A stretch of 64,000 nt of DNA from Cyclina sinensis (Eukaryota; Mollusca; Bivalvia; Venerida; Veneridae). Made by a program: the position numbers and the translations under genes. The notes below the pieces were generated by a model. That model did not search any database and was not told the origin of the DNA. It saw only the letters and a program-made list of their open reading frames with translations. Within the stretch, counting starts at the first letter, position 1. Each line of letters begins with the position of its first letter. Below, piece after piece: positions 36,601 through 48,812 of this stretch. The DNA is taken from contig JAAONU010000006.1 of assembly GCA_012932295.1 (NCBI GenBank), positions 31,770,882-31,834,881 on the forward strand. Direction: 5' to 3'.

Positions 36601-38189
36601 GCTATCTTAACTTTAATTTATAATGAGAACAATGACTTCCGTGATTTGTTTGCAGCGGTAGAGTTCTGCACTTGTATGCTAACATAAATAATATAAATGC
36701 AAGTTATCAACAGCTATCTAAACGTATGAAAAGTCATAAGTTTAATATCAGAAGTGTGTGTGACCCTAGTTTTTCAAGTAATATTGCCTTGCACTACCAT
36801 TCTGAGAACTACTCTAAAAAATGATTTTTATTTTATGCCGATCAACTGAGTGTCTTGTGGCATGGACAGATTACTGGGACAGACTTACTGGATTCATAAA
36901 CTAGATACTTCATACCAAATGGGATTAAATGCAAAATGTATTTACAATGCACATAATTCACAAGTAAACTGACTTTCAAATAATAAACTGTTTTCCGCAT
37001 TAGTTTAATATACCATAATTAATACGAATACTAAATTAACCGCTTTGCTTATAATTCTTTTTTACTTGATTCTTGATCAGTTATTTCCAATACTCACTCA
37101 AAAGGTGCCGAGTTTTAAGTTTTATATTAAAAGGCTGATCCGTTCTATTAGGTTGATCTAGCAATTAATAATACTGTTAAAATATCAACTTAATATCACT
37201 TTTTGTTATTAGAGCGAACATCAAGGCGTTCAAATTTCAGCTCTTGTTGAGAGTTAAGAAACAAAACGCACTGATTAACTTATATAAAGCTGACTAGCTA
37301 TATAAGAAGAACCACATTTTGTTCTGTTTTGACCTACTGGTTATATTTGACTCTTTTAAACCCTTAAGTTTCATGGTCTTAATATTTCTGTTGAAAATCT
37401 CTATTCGTCGTGCTGTAGATAATTCTGGTAGTATATAACCGGTACAGTATATAAATCATATGATTATATAAGTTGATTAAACTGAATATGCTTTTCAAGC
37501 ATCTTAAATATCTTTGCAAGCATTGTCAGCCGTATATATGTTTTAAAAATCCTTTTTATGGACCAGATTAAATTTATACTTCTTATAAAATAGTATAAGT
37601 CTATAAATATTCATCAAACAGAAAATCTGTGTAACATTAACGCAGCTTGGAGGGAAAGTTTTCTACAGATTATTTAAGAAACGTTTCGTTTTCTTTTCTA
37701 TTGGGATGATAAAACAAATCGATTGCCAACAGAGATTGAAGCATTTTAAATTAGAATTCTCTCTCGAAATGACCCCACTAATTGAATCAGTAGAAATGAA
37801 ATGGAAATTTGAGAAGTGTTAATTGAACTGTCTCGTAAACAAACCCGAAACAACTAATTGCCTATGTCTTAGGTTAGAAGAAACACACGTTTGTTTAAAT
37901 TGACTCATCTTACACTGTTAGGTTGACTCGTTACTTAAAAAATCTTTGATTTTCTTAGCAACATGAGGTATATAGTAAGCTCCGAATGCAGTTTTAAACG
38001 GACTGACAGACGTATAAATGGGCTTTCTGAGGTTTAAATAGGTCAATCTATAGTAAAAAGCCATACTATTGTATATTTCGGTTCATGACTGTAGTTATTT
38101 TGGAGAAATTTAGTTTTAACACCAGGCTTAAAAATGGGGTTTAGAGTGGTGATTTTTATGGGTATTTTTTAGTCAAACAATTATGCTTA

Positions 38190-38310
38190 CTGAAGGATCT
38201 GAGGCCGATGCGTTAGAATGTCAACTCCCGATCTAGATCAAGACGGTATATATGTAAGTTGCAAGAACTTGTTTCCTAATTGACTTGAAGTAAATAGATT
38301 TAAAGCAATC
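38190..38310 (+). mobile_element. tRNA-derived SINE, block copy 4, internally deleted
   Basis: GAGGCCGATGCGTTAGAATG and AACTCCCGATCTAGATC match the head at 15222. The sequence then jumps to AGTTGCAAGAACTTG, losing box B and the middle of the body. Confidence 0.65.
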
Positions 38311-38879
38311 CCCATTGCTGGTTTCATACCTGCTCGATATTAATAACATTTTGTACTTAACAGTAAGGTATTTTTGAGATATTCCAAAGCACTAACGTTA
38401 CAAATGTGATATTCCAATCTGTATTTTTTGAGAATTTGAAAGGAACTCGATTAAGGTAGGAACCGAAAAGTGACAAAATATAGTGTGTTTACAGAGTTTC
38501 TTTTTCTGATCTGAACACCTATCACGTTCAATTTTATTTATCATTTAACTCATTGACGATATTCACAATCTTTTCTCTTTTGTGCATTTCAGAACAGTAA
38601 GGATTGTTTGATATCTGAAAATGTCTTCTAAACTGTCTGGAAAGAGCTCCATTTTAAGACTACACGCACTAATTATAACCTATTTCTAGTAAAGCTTAGA
38701 ATCAAAGATTAACTACCATATTTTCATTTTGACATAAATATCGATTAAAATACACATTAAGTCTGTTATATTTTTTGTCATTTGAAAGGACATATTGATT
38801 TTTGTACTCCCCCAGCGAATGCTTCTCTAACTTCATCTCCTTTCCGATCGTCTAATTAACACAAGAAAATGATTCTGAT

Positions 38880-39250
38880 TTGTGTTTCTCAATTAAATAT
38901 TCGTATTAAATTTGTGCTTTTCTTCAAATTCAGATTGAACTTCGCATTCGTGTTTCTGAGTCAAAGAACTGTATTGTGTTTCTTTATAAATGATCTTAAT
39001 TAATTTTGTGCGTCTCTATAAAATATTCTTGTCTGCGTTTCTCTATGAAATATTCATATTTGTAATTATTAAAAAAATCGTATTTATGCTTCTTTTTGAA
39101 AAGTTTGCATTTGTACTTCTTCATAAAATGGTTGTATTTCGTACTTCTTTACAATAAGACGTATATTTAGCTCTTTTTAAAAGGTACACATTTGTTATTC
39201 TTTATAAAATGTATGCATTTGTGCTCCTCTATAAAAGATTCAAATTTATA
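38880..39250 (+). repeat. Degenerate ~36-40 bp tandem repeat
   Basis: Recurrent TTTGTGCTTCTTTATAAAAT-like units with variable endings. Strongly T-rich. Confidence 0.6.
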
Positions 39251-41288
39251 ATTAATTTTTTTATTTCTTAATTTTTATTTCTTTATTTTTTTTATTTCTA
39301 ATTTAAAAAATGGAATGGGCGCTACTCTATGACAAAAAAAAATCGAATATGCACAGTTCGATAGAGGTCTCGTATTTGTTACTCTCTTAAAAAGGTTAGA
39401 ATTAGGAGTGTTCTTATATCAAAACAGATTTGCAATTTTTTTAAAGGAACGACATGAAAACTGTGATTGACTTCCGATATTACTTCCAAAGAAAACTATA
39501 TGTTACGAACGCGTGAACTATAAATATACAACCTTTCTGGACATACTTTCACTCCAATACATTTATAGGAGATTCAAAGGTTGCCTCGGGAAATAAATAA
39601 CACAGTATGCCAATATCACTTGAAATATATTACATCCGCATGGCCGGTCTATTGACCGGGAAATATTAATAAAGAAATAGAGTGTCTCACTTCCTGCCAT
39701 GCCGCTTTCACTTGTCGCATTACCATTGGACCATGATGATAAATAACTTTGCCATAAGGACCATTGTGGCAAGTATGTAATGGTAAAAGACTGCCTGATT
39801 AAAGTCAAAGATAATTGAATTTATATAGTTGACAGTATTGCTCTAAAGCGTCATGTAGCTTTGTAGTAGAAGTACAAATATAAAGTTTACTTATATTTTC
39901 GACAAAAATACATATCTAGACTAACCATATTCCAAACAAATAATAACTCAGCACAATAGTAACATAAAAGTGACAAAGTGGCTATGATCTTAACATTAAT
40001 TATTTTTTATACAACTTACTAAAATGGTTTCAGTCAAACTAATTTATTATATATTTAAACACACTTTTCTTTATATACTTTAAGGTACACCTTAAAGCTA
40101 TCATCAGTTTGTTGCAGAATAACTTTTCCATCAAGTGTTTAAAATTTTCTCCAATCCTTAAAGAATAGAAGACGAATAAAATATTTTTGGTTACTGCATA
40201 CAAAAATCACAAATTAAGTAGAAAATTAGTTAACCTGGATTTTATATTTGTCAAATTAAACCACACTTCAGAATACATATTATTTAAAAACGGTGGAGTG
40301 TTATTCCTAATTCTTGAAGTGTTTCTTGTGAAAGTGTAACTGTGTTCCAGTTTCATCTATCCACGTATTCATAGCAGCTTTAGGGCGATACATCTTACTA
40401 AAAATGCATAATTACATAATGTAATATAATGTAGGACTAAGTACGAGATTGACTCTGTTCAGTTTCCACTGCTGTATTCTGCTGATTTTAAAAGCACACA
40501 AATACAGCTTTCTTATTACTTTGTCGTTCATTATTAATCTTTAAATCAAGCTTCTGTGTGATCAATGAAATAAGACAAAAATACGTTCGATCCTAAAAGA
40601 TTAATGAAATAATATTTGGGTTTTGTTAAGTACCCATGCCATAGTTTTACCGGCATAGAAATAAGAAATCGAGGAAGATTTGACGCATTCCAAGAATATA
40701 AGGTAGTTTCTAGGGAAAGTTTTTAATCCACTGAATGTGATGTAACTTACAATTTTGAAATATTGTCTATTCTCATTACAATATTCAGTTTCAGGCTGAA
40801 AATGGTCGGAAATGTCCAATAGTTATTATTTTAATCTACCAAAGATTTTACAATTATGTCTATAAGTAACTGTACCGGGTCAGAAGAACAGTCGTCGACA
40901 ATTGTATGATGTAATGTAAGGACATGTTTAAGTTTGTTTTGTTTTGCCCACTGTCTAAAGTAGTTGCATCGGTAAGTGGTTAACATTCAAACTTTATGGT
41001 GATGTTGAAATATTATACCTTATTTATTGCACAATATATTGCACTTTATAGTATAGAAAACCAATAATTGTTTACTTTACGAAACGAAATTATTCTTGTA
41101 CTCCAAGAAAATATTTTATAAGTAATATTTAAGTAAAAACACTGACATTTTTTATGTAAATACTAGTTTATACTAGTAAGTGGAGCATAAGTTAAATAAA
41201 AAGTACGTCGAATAGTGAATGCAAACTGTGAACATTTATTATCCGAGTGTGGCAACACAGTGGACTCATATCAACATTAACAAAGACG
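39251..41288. other. Intron sequence, no gene
   Basis: Apart from the block fragment at 39560-39720 I see nothing here: no recognisable exon, RNA gene or repeat family. Confidence 0.6.
39560..39720 (+). repeat. Terminal fragment of the intronic block (landmark M only)
   Basis: Contains GGTTGCCTCGGGAAATAAAT near 39578 and CCGCATGGCCGGTCTATTGA downstream, matching the M landmark of copies 2-4 (18880, 24300, 34640). It ends with a CACTTCC motif that those copies also have. Sequence on either side shows no further block homology, so this looks like the right-hand remnant of the array. Confidence 0.7.
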
Positions 41289-41375
41289 GAACCATTGACA
41301 ATTGGTCAGCAAAAACGAAAGAACTGACAACTGGCCAGCTAAGACTGAACCACTGAAAATCGGCGAGCAAATATT
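41289..41375 (+). repeat. Short ~30-bp tandem repeat, three degenerate units
   Basis: GAACCATTGACAATTGGTCA, GAACTGACAACTGGCCAGCT and GAACCACTGAAAATCGGCGA start at 41289, 41321 and 41346. Confidence 0.6.
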
Positions 41376-41876
41376 GTATATATGAAAAAAGACCAGCTAA
41401 TATGGAACCCTTTTAACATTATCAAAAGGAAGCAATCAGTTTAATCTTATTTATAACATTTAACTACTTTCTACAATATTAAGGTAGTTTTATTCATTTT
41501 CCTCTATAAGTTTGTCAACGGTATCCAGTCTGATTAAACATCAGAAAAAGAAGTCTTTTCTTCATGTGGTAGCTTTCAGGGGGGCACAAGTAACAGTACT
41601 GATTTGGTTCTCTTCCAATCTACTTAATATACAGATGAAGATAATATAAAAGAAGATAAAATCTGATGTTTTGTATTTGGTTGTCATGTCGTCTTCTATA
41701 ATGTTCTCCTGGGACCGTTGGCAAGTTCAAACAGAATTTTTTGTTTGAAATAGATCTGAAGCATTGTGCCGTTTGACATCTGTAAATCTGTTTTTATTAT
41801 TTTTAGAAGATCCTTTTTTTGAATTCTGTTAATCACCTTTTTGTTTTCTATACTGACGTTTATGTGTCGCTGTTTT

Positions 41877-42650
41877 CATGTTGACCTAAATACATTGATA
41901 TGGCCTTTGTGATTACCGTGTTTGTATTTTTCTATATTAATGACATAAACACACTTATACCGCTTTTTATTTTTGCGTTTTTGCTTTATTTCAAGTTGAC
42001 CTAGCTAAATTTACACTGCCTTTTTGAGTATTGTTTTTTGTTCATGTTGACCTAAACAACTTATATCGTTTTTTTTCTTCTTTTTTTAAATTTCTGTGTT
42101 TGTTTTGTTGTTGCTGATTTTATAATTCAGGTTGATCTTAACACACTAATATCGCCTTTTCGATAACAGTGTTTGTGTTTGGTTTTCTTCATGTTGACCT
42201 GAATACACTTATATTGTCTTTCTGATTATTGTGTTTGTATTGCTTTCATGTTGTCCTGAATACACTTATATTGCGTTTCTGATTATTGTGTTTGTATTTC
42301 TTCATGTTGGCCTGAATACACTTATATTGCGTTTCTGATTATTGTATTTGCATTTTTTCATGTTGACCTGAATACACTTATATTGCGTTTCTGATTATGT
42401 TGTTTGTATTTTTTTCATGTTGACCTGAATACACTTAATATATTACGTTTCTAATTATTGTGTTTGTATTTGTTTTTCATGTTGAGCTTAATACACTTTT
42501 ACCTTTGTGTATGTGTTTTTTATGTTGAGCTTAAATACACATTTAACGCCTTTTTGATTACCATGTTTGTGTTTTCTTCATATTGATCCAAATACACTCG
42601 CATTGCCTTTTGATTACCGTGTTGATTTTTTTCATGTTGACCTTTATTTA
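41877..42650 (+). repeat. ~57-bp minisatellite
   Basis: CATGTTGACCTGAATACACT followed by TATATTGCGTTTCTGATTAT recurs at 42190, 42247, 42303, 42359 and 42416. More diverged copies lie on both sides. It ends about 250 bp from the donor of the 42896-43067 exon. Confidence 0.85.
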
Positions 42651-42895
42651 TATAAGATAACTCTTACAGTACTGTTAATATACTGTGTTATAATAAGACT
42701 GCCAATTTGCATACTCTTAGAACATTTTTGTTTCCCAATATTTTGTTTTTGTTTTTTACAAGATATTACGAGTAAACTAGAAATCTGTTCCTGACAAACT
42801 TACTTGCAGTGCAATAACTAACAATTTTACATACTGCCATTACAACTTGGTTCAAAAACTTTATTTACATAATTACCATTTAATGTTCGACTTAC

Positions 42896-43067
42896 CGAAG
42901 TGAAAACTTCTTGTGTTTCTTGAATGGTGGCTATTCTTTTCCATTTAAATAACTGGAAGATCTTGACTCTTGTTGGATTATGCAGTGTAGCGGACGGATG
43001 AGTTCGAAAGAACGTGGGAAATCTTTCACGATTTGATAGCGCTGGAGAACTGGAATCCATATGCTAA
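42896..43067 (-). CDS. GABBR1: GABA-B receptor subunit 1, internal exon with one-base frame disruption
   Basis: On the minus strand this exon encodes [20 protein letters not shown] followed by a stretch ending [13 protein letters not shown]. That is an almost perfect match to the GABBR1 segment [20 protein letters not shown]. The second Ser of SSS and the His of RTHP align with the GABA-contacting Ser153 and His170 of human GB1b. The donor TCG|GTAAGT (42895) is strong and phase 0, and splices in frame to 3557-3658. The acceptor TTTTTTTTCAG at 43078-43068 is also strong. From it the frame reads L-A-Y-G, as the family expects, but one extra base in GGATTCC (about 43054-43058) breaks the frame before SSSP. 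In the SSSP frame a TAG lies next to the acceptor. A second AG, at 43051-43050, would avoid the break but would drop LAYG. The preceding exon (GCS.VST.AEAA..WNL) is not found up to 64000. Confidence 0.93.
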
Positions 43068-44684
43068 CTGAAAAAAAAGATATGAATAGATTTTAATCTT
43101 TAGTTAAAGAGAGAAAGCTGCATAAAGAAAAAACAACAAATGAAAAAAACAAAAACAAACAAAATTCCAAGACCATATTATGAGTAATAAAGCTAGTCCA
43201 AGTCAGAAAGTGGCAGTCACTCACAGACAACCATTATAGTTGTTTTAATGTAAGGTTCTGCATAAACTAATAATTCTTTCAGAATTTCGTAAGGGGGAAT
43301 ATTTACACATCTGCTTGTAGACTAAAACTGATGCATCTTCACTCATATTAAGTTCACGCTTTTTTTTTTTATAAATGTTTGACGTAGCTTCATATCTTAT
43401 TAGAGAATCAAACATGTTATCTCGAGACATTGTTGTATTCTCAACAAGAAATGTCATCAATGATTAATCAGTAAAATATCTTTTTTTCTCCATTTGTCCA
43501 CGAAAATACTCGGTTGTTGATCCATTTTTCCTCCCTATTGCGTAATTGACACATTAAATTTGTCACTTCAGTGGCAGTGTAAATAGATTATTTTCAAATG
43601 CAGGAGCAAAATAAGACATTGAATGCTGCAAAGGATTTTTTTCTTATTCGTTTCTTCGTTGAAAGAAATGGTCTTTATAGATTAGCTCAAGACAGAATTA
43701 AATTTTAAATACAAAATCTATAGACTGCACTTTCAGCAGTTGCTTTCGCTAAAATAAGTTGCAGATCTCAAGTAAAAGAACTTCTGGATGGATAAAACAA
43801 AATTATAGAAAAGGTAAAAAAACCTCTGTTTTATTTAGAATACAAAACATTTATAAGTTTGATCTACTGTAAAGACCCGCTTACAAGACCAGCCATTAGT
43901 CTTATCAGTAAATCGGTATTAAAAGTGGGTCTCATTTGCTCTAAAATTTAGACTTTTGATCTTTGAATTGCTTACTTTTGCACAATTTTGAAATATTTAA
44001 AGTGATCACATTTATTAGAAGGTCTTTATTGTAAAACACATCGAAAATATAAAAGAAGTTATTGGAGAATTGCAGGCAATACCAAAACGCCCTATCGGTC
44101 GGAAGCCTTGTCAGGTAATTAGACGAATAAATGGCTGATGAACAAGTTTATAACTTTTACTGCATGACAAGTTTTTTGTATGTACCTTTTTAATTATCAC
44201 CTTATATAATTAAATGTTCCTTCTCATGTACATCTTTGTTATCACTGGAAAAACTGATATAAAGTCAACAACTTCAGTGCGTTTGACATTGTTGCAAAAA
44301 TCAGACTTTCTGCATTAACAAACAAATGGACGAACACATACTAAATAAACAGATATTTAAACCTCATGATTATATGCATAATCTCATGGTCCAGGTTCTC
44401 AGTCTAGCATTCGAATTCAGGACAGAATAAACTCAATATTCAATTTCTACACTTATGGATCTGTCATGATAACTAGTTTCCTTAATTTAGATTCCACACT
44501 TACTAACTGAACGCACGTTCAAGATATACAAAAAGACGGGTGGACGCGGTTATACCTATAGTCCACTGCGCCGAGGCAACGGTATTGGGTATTGAAATAA
44601 TAATCTCATGTACATGACAATTCCAGCTTTAAACATGACAGTAACTAGAACAAAATCACAATGAAAAGGCTAAAATATTTTTAT

Positions 44685-44985
44685 GCCCCCAAAAGGAGGC
44701 ATATAGTTTCTAAACTGTCAGTCTGTCCGTCATTCCGTCCGAAAACTTTATCATTGGCCATAACTTCCTTATTAGTGAGTGAATTTACTTCATACTCGAA
44801 TACAACACCCCTTTGGACAAGACCTTCCCACTGACCTATATTTATTTGACCTTGACCCCTGAAAGATCTTCAACTTGAATATCCAATTGTTCAAAAACTT
44901 TAACATAATTTCCATATGAGTAAGTGGATATACTTCACACATAACCTCTTTGGACAAGCACAACTTCGGGTGCATTGTCATCTTA
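44685..44985 (+). mobile_element. Short tandem-repeat element (pearl-like), degenerate
   Basis: It starts with the near-palindrome TATGCCCCCAAAAGGAGGCA (44682-44701), followed by GTCTGTCCGTCATTCCGTCC. Two diverged units then share TTATTAGTGAGTGAATTTAC / ATGAGTAAGTGGATATACTTC and CCTTTGGACAAG. Confidence 0.65.
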
Positions 44986-47189
44986 CAGTGACATGTTTTT
45001 TTTGTTGTTTTTTTCTAAATACATCTCTACACGCCTGAACGTTAAGGGAACAGTCTCGATATACTGAATATAAATAAAAAATACTATATGAATAGAACTT
45101 ATTGACATGGAAATTAATATCTGCTGGTCTGAATTAATCTTGTTTCATTTGCAAGCATTAACATTCAGAAGAATTTTAAATATGCGTAAGGAAGGAAGAA
45201 TACATCAAAAACTTGATAGATTGCAAACAAAAGGTACTGCTGATGCATTCTGAGTGACATAATTCAGAGTGTTATTGTCTCCCGAACCAAAGTTTATTCT
45301 TATTATGGTCTGTTTATGAATATGCATCATTATGGATTTGTCACACTATTCCAATAAAATAATTCACTCTTTTATTTTTTAACGCAAGTCAGTGACACAA
45401 AACTCTTCGCTCCAAAGAACATTTTTCAAATTAATGCAAAAACACTTAAGCTGCATTAAATCATACTCAGATTAAAAGGTTTTCTGCCGGAACTACATAA
45501 TTTTGCGATCTTTGAAAGTCTGTTGTTTTTTACTGTTAGTTACAGTTAGAAAACACCCATCGCGAAAGCCGCAAAGTACGCCATTATGTTGCACTGTTAA
45601 TGACAACATATGGCGGAATAATCTATTCTTGTTCATCTAACAGAAAGTTGCAGACACCTTCAGAAGAAATGCCTTCACAAAGTAATTAGTCTCTTTATTT
45701 ATAGTAACAAACGCGTTAGAACCCTTTTCTGTCAGTAAACAAATAGACAAGACACATCATTGTGTCCATCAAGAAAAAGAACCGAACAGAAAGTTTGTGT
45801 ATTGATGTCCTTATATATACTCTTTGTAGTTGTATTTTTCATTTTGATAATATCAATTTGCTATATTTTAAATCATCATTCAAAAAGCATTGCTTTGTAG
45901 GTAATATAACACGGTGTACTGAAATATAATCACACAACAACAGCTTCTTGAAATATCATTATCATGATATGTTATAGTTTGTCCGAATATTTCAAAGTCG
46001 TAGAAAATAACATTACTAAAACAGACCATTGGATGCGGTCTTGGAATACAACACAGTTAAGAAGGCGTTATCTTTCTGCCATTTATTAATCGTAAATATG
46101 CAACAATGGCTTTTTTTTACAGTGTATAGAGAGATAGTTTTCTTTTTTCCGTTTCCACACATTATAGAATGATAATTCTTGAAATTAAGGATTTTGTTCA
46201 GAAGGCAATAAAATAGTCAAACATTTATTAGAGCACGATTTAATAAGATATAAGGTTTAGCATATGTCTTTCATGAATATTCCCATTGATTAAGCAAATG
46301 TAAATACAATGCCATAAATTACAAATCTGCTTGAAACAGAAACCGTTACGGTTTCACTAATTTGATGATAAACTAGTTGCAAAGTTCCTATGGTCACCGG
46401 GTTAGTCACCAAACCATAGGCAGGGCAAATACTTTAAAAATAGATTTTCAATATCTTTAGTAAACTATCTCCAAATGCCAGATGTGACAGGAAAAATAGA
46501 ATGATAGGTTAGTCTTAATTTAGAAAGTTTATCTGGCTCTGCTGCGGATTTATCGGGTGAATTCCTACGCCTTGCTACATTAATTTTCTCATTTTGAGAC
46601 ACTAGCCTATTATTCTCTATTTATTTACCCAAGTTACAGCATATATCACATGAGTTAACATTCATTTCATCACAGATGAGACTTTAAAACAGAGTTATAA
46701 AAACACATAAAGTTAAATCATTAGTTAAGCCACCTTTATAGAAATGATTATTATTCCTACACAAGTAAGTATGCAACAAAGTAACAATGTCTATTGAAAT
46801 GTTCACAACGTCATGTAGTAGGAAAGAATCCAGATAACGTAAAAATGTTAGTAGATTTGTTCTGAAAGCGACGGAGAAATAAATAAAGGCATGGGATATA
46901 AATACGAAAATTAATGTCTATCTTAAAACTTATCTCAGTCAATAATATCGTCCCTTATAATAAATCTGGTAAATCTGAGTCTGTCAGATAAATGGAATAA
47001 GTTGAAATGAAAAGCAAAAAAGAGACAATTATTTCTGTGAATACTTCCTTCTATCAGTCGTCATGTAATGTAGGTAACAACAATAAAAAAATCAAATCGA
47101 GTCTAGAAAACTTGTAACTCCTAACAATACGATTAAACTAACCAAAGACATTTTGAAAAATGTATACAGATTTTGAAATTATATAAGAA

Positions 47190-47340
47190 CCAAAGGTCGC
47201 TGAATTGAATCCCAAGGGACAGTGTTTCTAGTGACTCTCCACATTTCATATTTTCGATGCAAGTACTGGTTTGACACAGCCTCATTAGATGCAAGAATTC
47301 AAAATCAATGTAAAATGATGGAAAATGCATGTTTTATTAT
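47190..47340 (+). mobile_element. 5'-truncated copy of the tRNA-derived SINE
   Basis: AAGGTCGCTGAATTGAATCC matches the box B region, followed by AGTGACTCTCCACATTTC and GATGCAAGTACTGGTTTGAC, as in 15270-15340 and 30023-30110. The box A half is missing. The flanks are unrelated to the block, so this is an independent insertion. Confidence 0.6.
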
Positions 47341-48249
47341 TTTATGATTATGAACGATGCTGTTTCACCATGTAGGCTTTTTTCTACCAATTGATATTTC
47401 AAGAATAACATTAAAAATTTCAAGAAAAGATGGCTGTAACCTGAATTGTTAGTTAATTGTTTTTAGAAAGTCCTATTTCGAATCTAACAACTAATATTTA
47501 GATTCAATTTGCTCCAGAAAAATTTTCCCATATTTAAAGGTTTCTGAGCACTCCGTGCTCTAAAAGCTCTTAAACCGCCAAAACGAACAAACAATTACAT
47601 CATTTGTTGTCGTAGTTGCCTCGATATAATTTTTTTATATATATAACAAAACGCTTCTGAGTTTAAGATATGATCAGATAAATATCGTCATGGCACGGTG
47701 AAGGCGTAGTTTTCATAGCTACATGTGATTGTTACGTACACATGAACGTTAGCTTCACACGTAACATTTATAAATAAGAATGAATGTTACATAATGATTT
47801 TTACTGATTTACAAAAGAAGAACTTCATTCTTACTCTCTAAACGAAGCAATGATAGAGATACAGACGGATAATGGCCATCCAGTACAGATATTGAAATTA
47901 ATTATTGTTTGCGTTTTGTGAACTAACCAGCGCTTCACAGGCTTTCAGTATTAATTATTAAGGGTTCAGACACACTAATTTGATCATTGTACTGAAAACA
48001 GCATTTAGTTTGGTAGGAAAAGGAACATTAGTTTGGTAGGAAAAGGAACAAGGGGGATAATCATTATCAAGCTGAATCAGAAACCATGCAATGAGGGCAC
48101 GCTATAAATTGATATCATTTAAAAGAAGAAATTAAGTAATTTAAGTTTACTAGAGGCAGAACTCTAAAAGCAAAAACACATTCATGGTCGTGTGTATGGT
48201 CTCTTATGAACTCAAAATTGAATATTTCTGTGTTGTGTTGGATTTTTTA

Positions 48250-48812
48250 TCCCCGCCGAAAAGGCAGCAGGGGATATGTTTATAGTCTCTGTCCGTCCGT
48301 CCCAAATTTGTGTCCGGAGCATAACTCAAAAAGTATTTGAGATATCAACTTGAAACTTCATAGGTGGATAGATTTCATTAAGAAGGAATGCCGTGCATAA
48401 GAATGATAACTCTACCCTCCATATTTTTATAGTTAGTGCCCTTTGTTATTTTGCATGCATAAGTTTTGTCCAGAGCATAACTCCCAAGGTATTTGAGATA
48501 TCAACTTGAAACTTCATAGGTGGATTGATCTTATTGAGGAGGAGTACTGAGCACAAGAATGCTAACTCTACCTTTCATTATTTTTGAATTAGTCCCCAGT
48601 GTTATTTTTCATGCTTAATTTTTGTTTGAACAATAACTCAAAAAGTAGATCTTCACATGGGTTTCACATCTATAATCACTTCAATCATCGGTCTTCATTA
48701 ACAAAAGACAGTTTTAAAAATGAATTATTCTCATCTTCAACACATATTTTTTTTTCAAGCAAGCAGACACATTCGCCGGTGTATGGCCATGTCAAGATGG
48801 CTCTTGTTTAGT
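48250..48812 (+). mobile_element. Tandem-repeat element with 156-bp units
   Basis: The opening inverted repeat TATCCCCGCCGAAAAGGCAG plus CAGGGGATA is followed by CTGTCCGTCCGTCC. GTCCGGAGCATAACTC and its variants recur at 48311, 48467 and 48623, 156 bp apart. Each unit also has TATCAACTTGAAACTTCATA. It ends near AAGATGGCTCTTGTTTAG. Confidence 0.78.

Larger units (their letters stand above)
30332..38478 (+). repeat. Large intronic block, copy 4 (~8.1 kb)
   Basis: Landmarks: A (30600-30900), N (~34270-34420), M (34600-34830), B (~35090-35280), C (35690-35880), E (36000-36560), I (37650-37950), J (38040-38140), a truncated SINE (~38190-38310), L (38330-38478). Landmark D is missing, which fits a deletion near 35880. 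The 2.4-kb element at 31279-33679 is private to this copy and accounts for its extra length. Confidence 0.85.
3659..42895 (-). other. GABBR1 giant intron, 39,237 bp, built mostly of tandem block copies
   Basis: The intron is bounded by the TCG|GTAAGT donor and the TTTCAG acceptor. About 3893-38479 consists of four direct copies of one large block plus their private insertions, with a further fragment at 39560-39720. The remainder, 39720-42895, holds minisatellites at 41289-41375 and 41877-42650 and otherwise plain AT-rich sequence. No exon of GABBR1 or of a nested gene was recognised inside it. Confidence 0.93.

Noticed and set aside
42896..43067. Assignment to GABBR2 or a guanylyl-cyclase-type receptor
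   Set aside because: The SSSPALSNR and [10 protein letters not shown] segments are characteristic of GABBR1; GABBR2 has a clearly different sequence here.
44525..44600. Possible minus-strand tRNA-like box A (GGCGCAGTGGAC)
   Set aside because: No box B nearby and no supporting fold.
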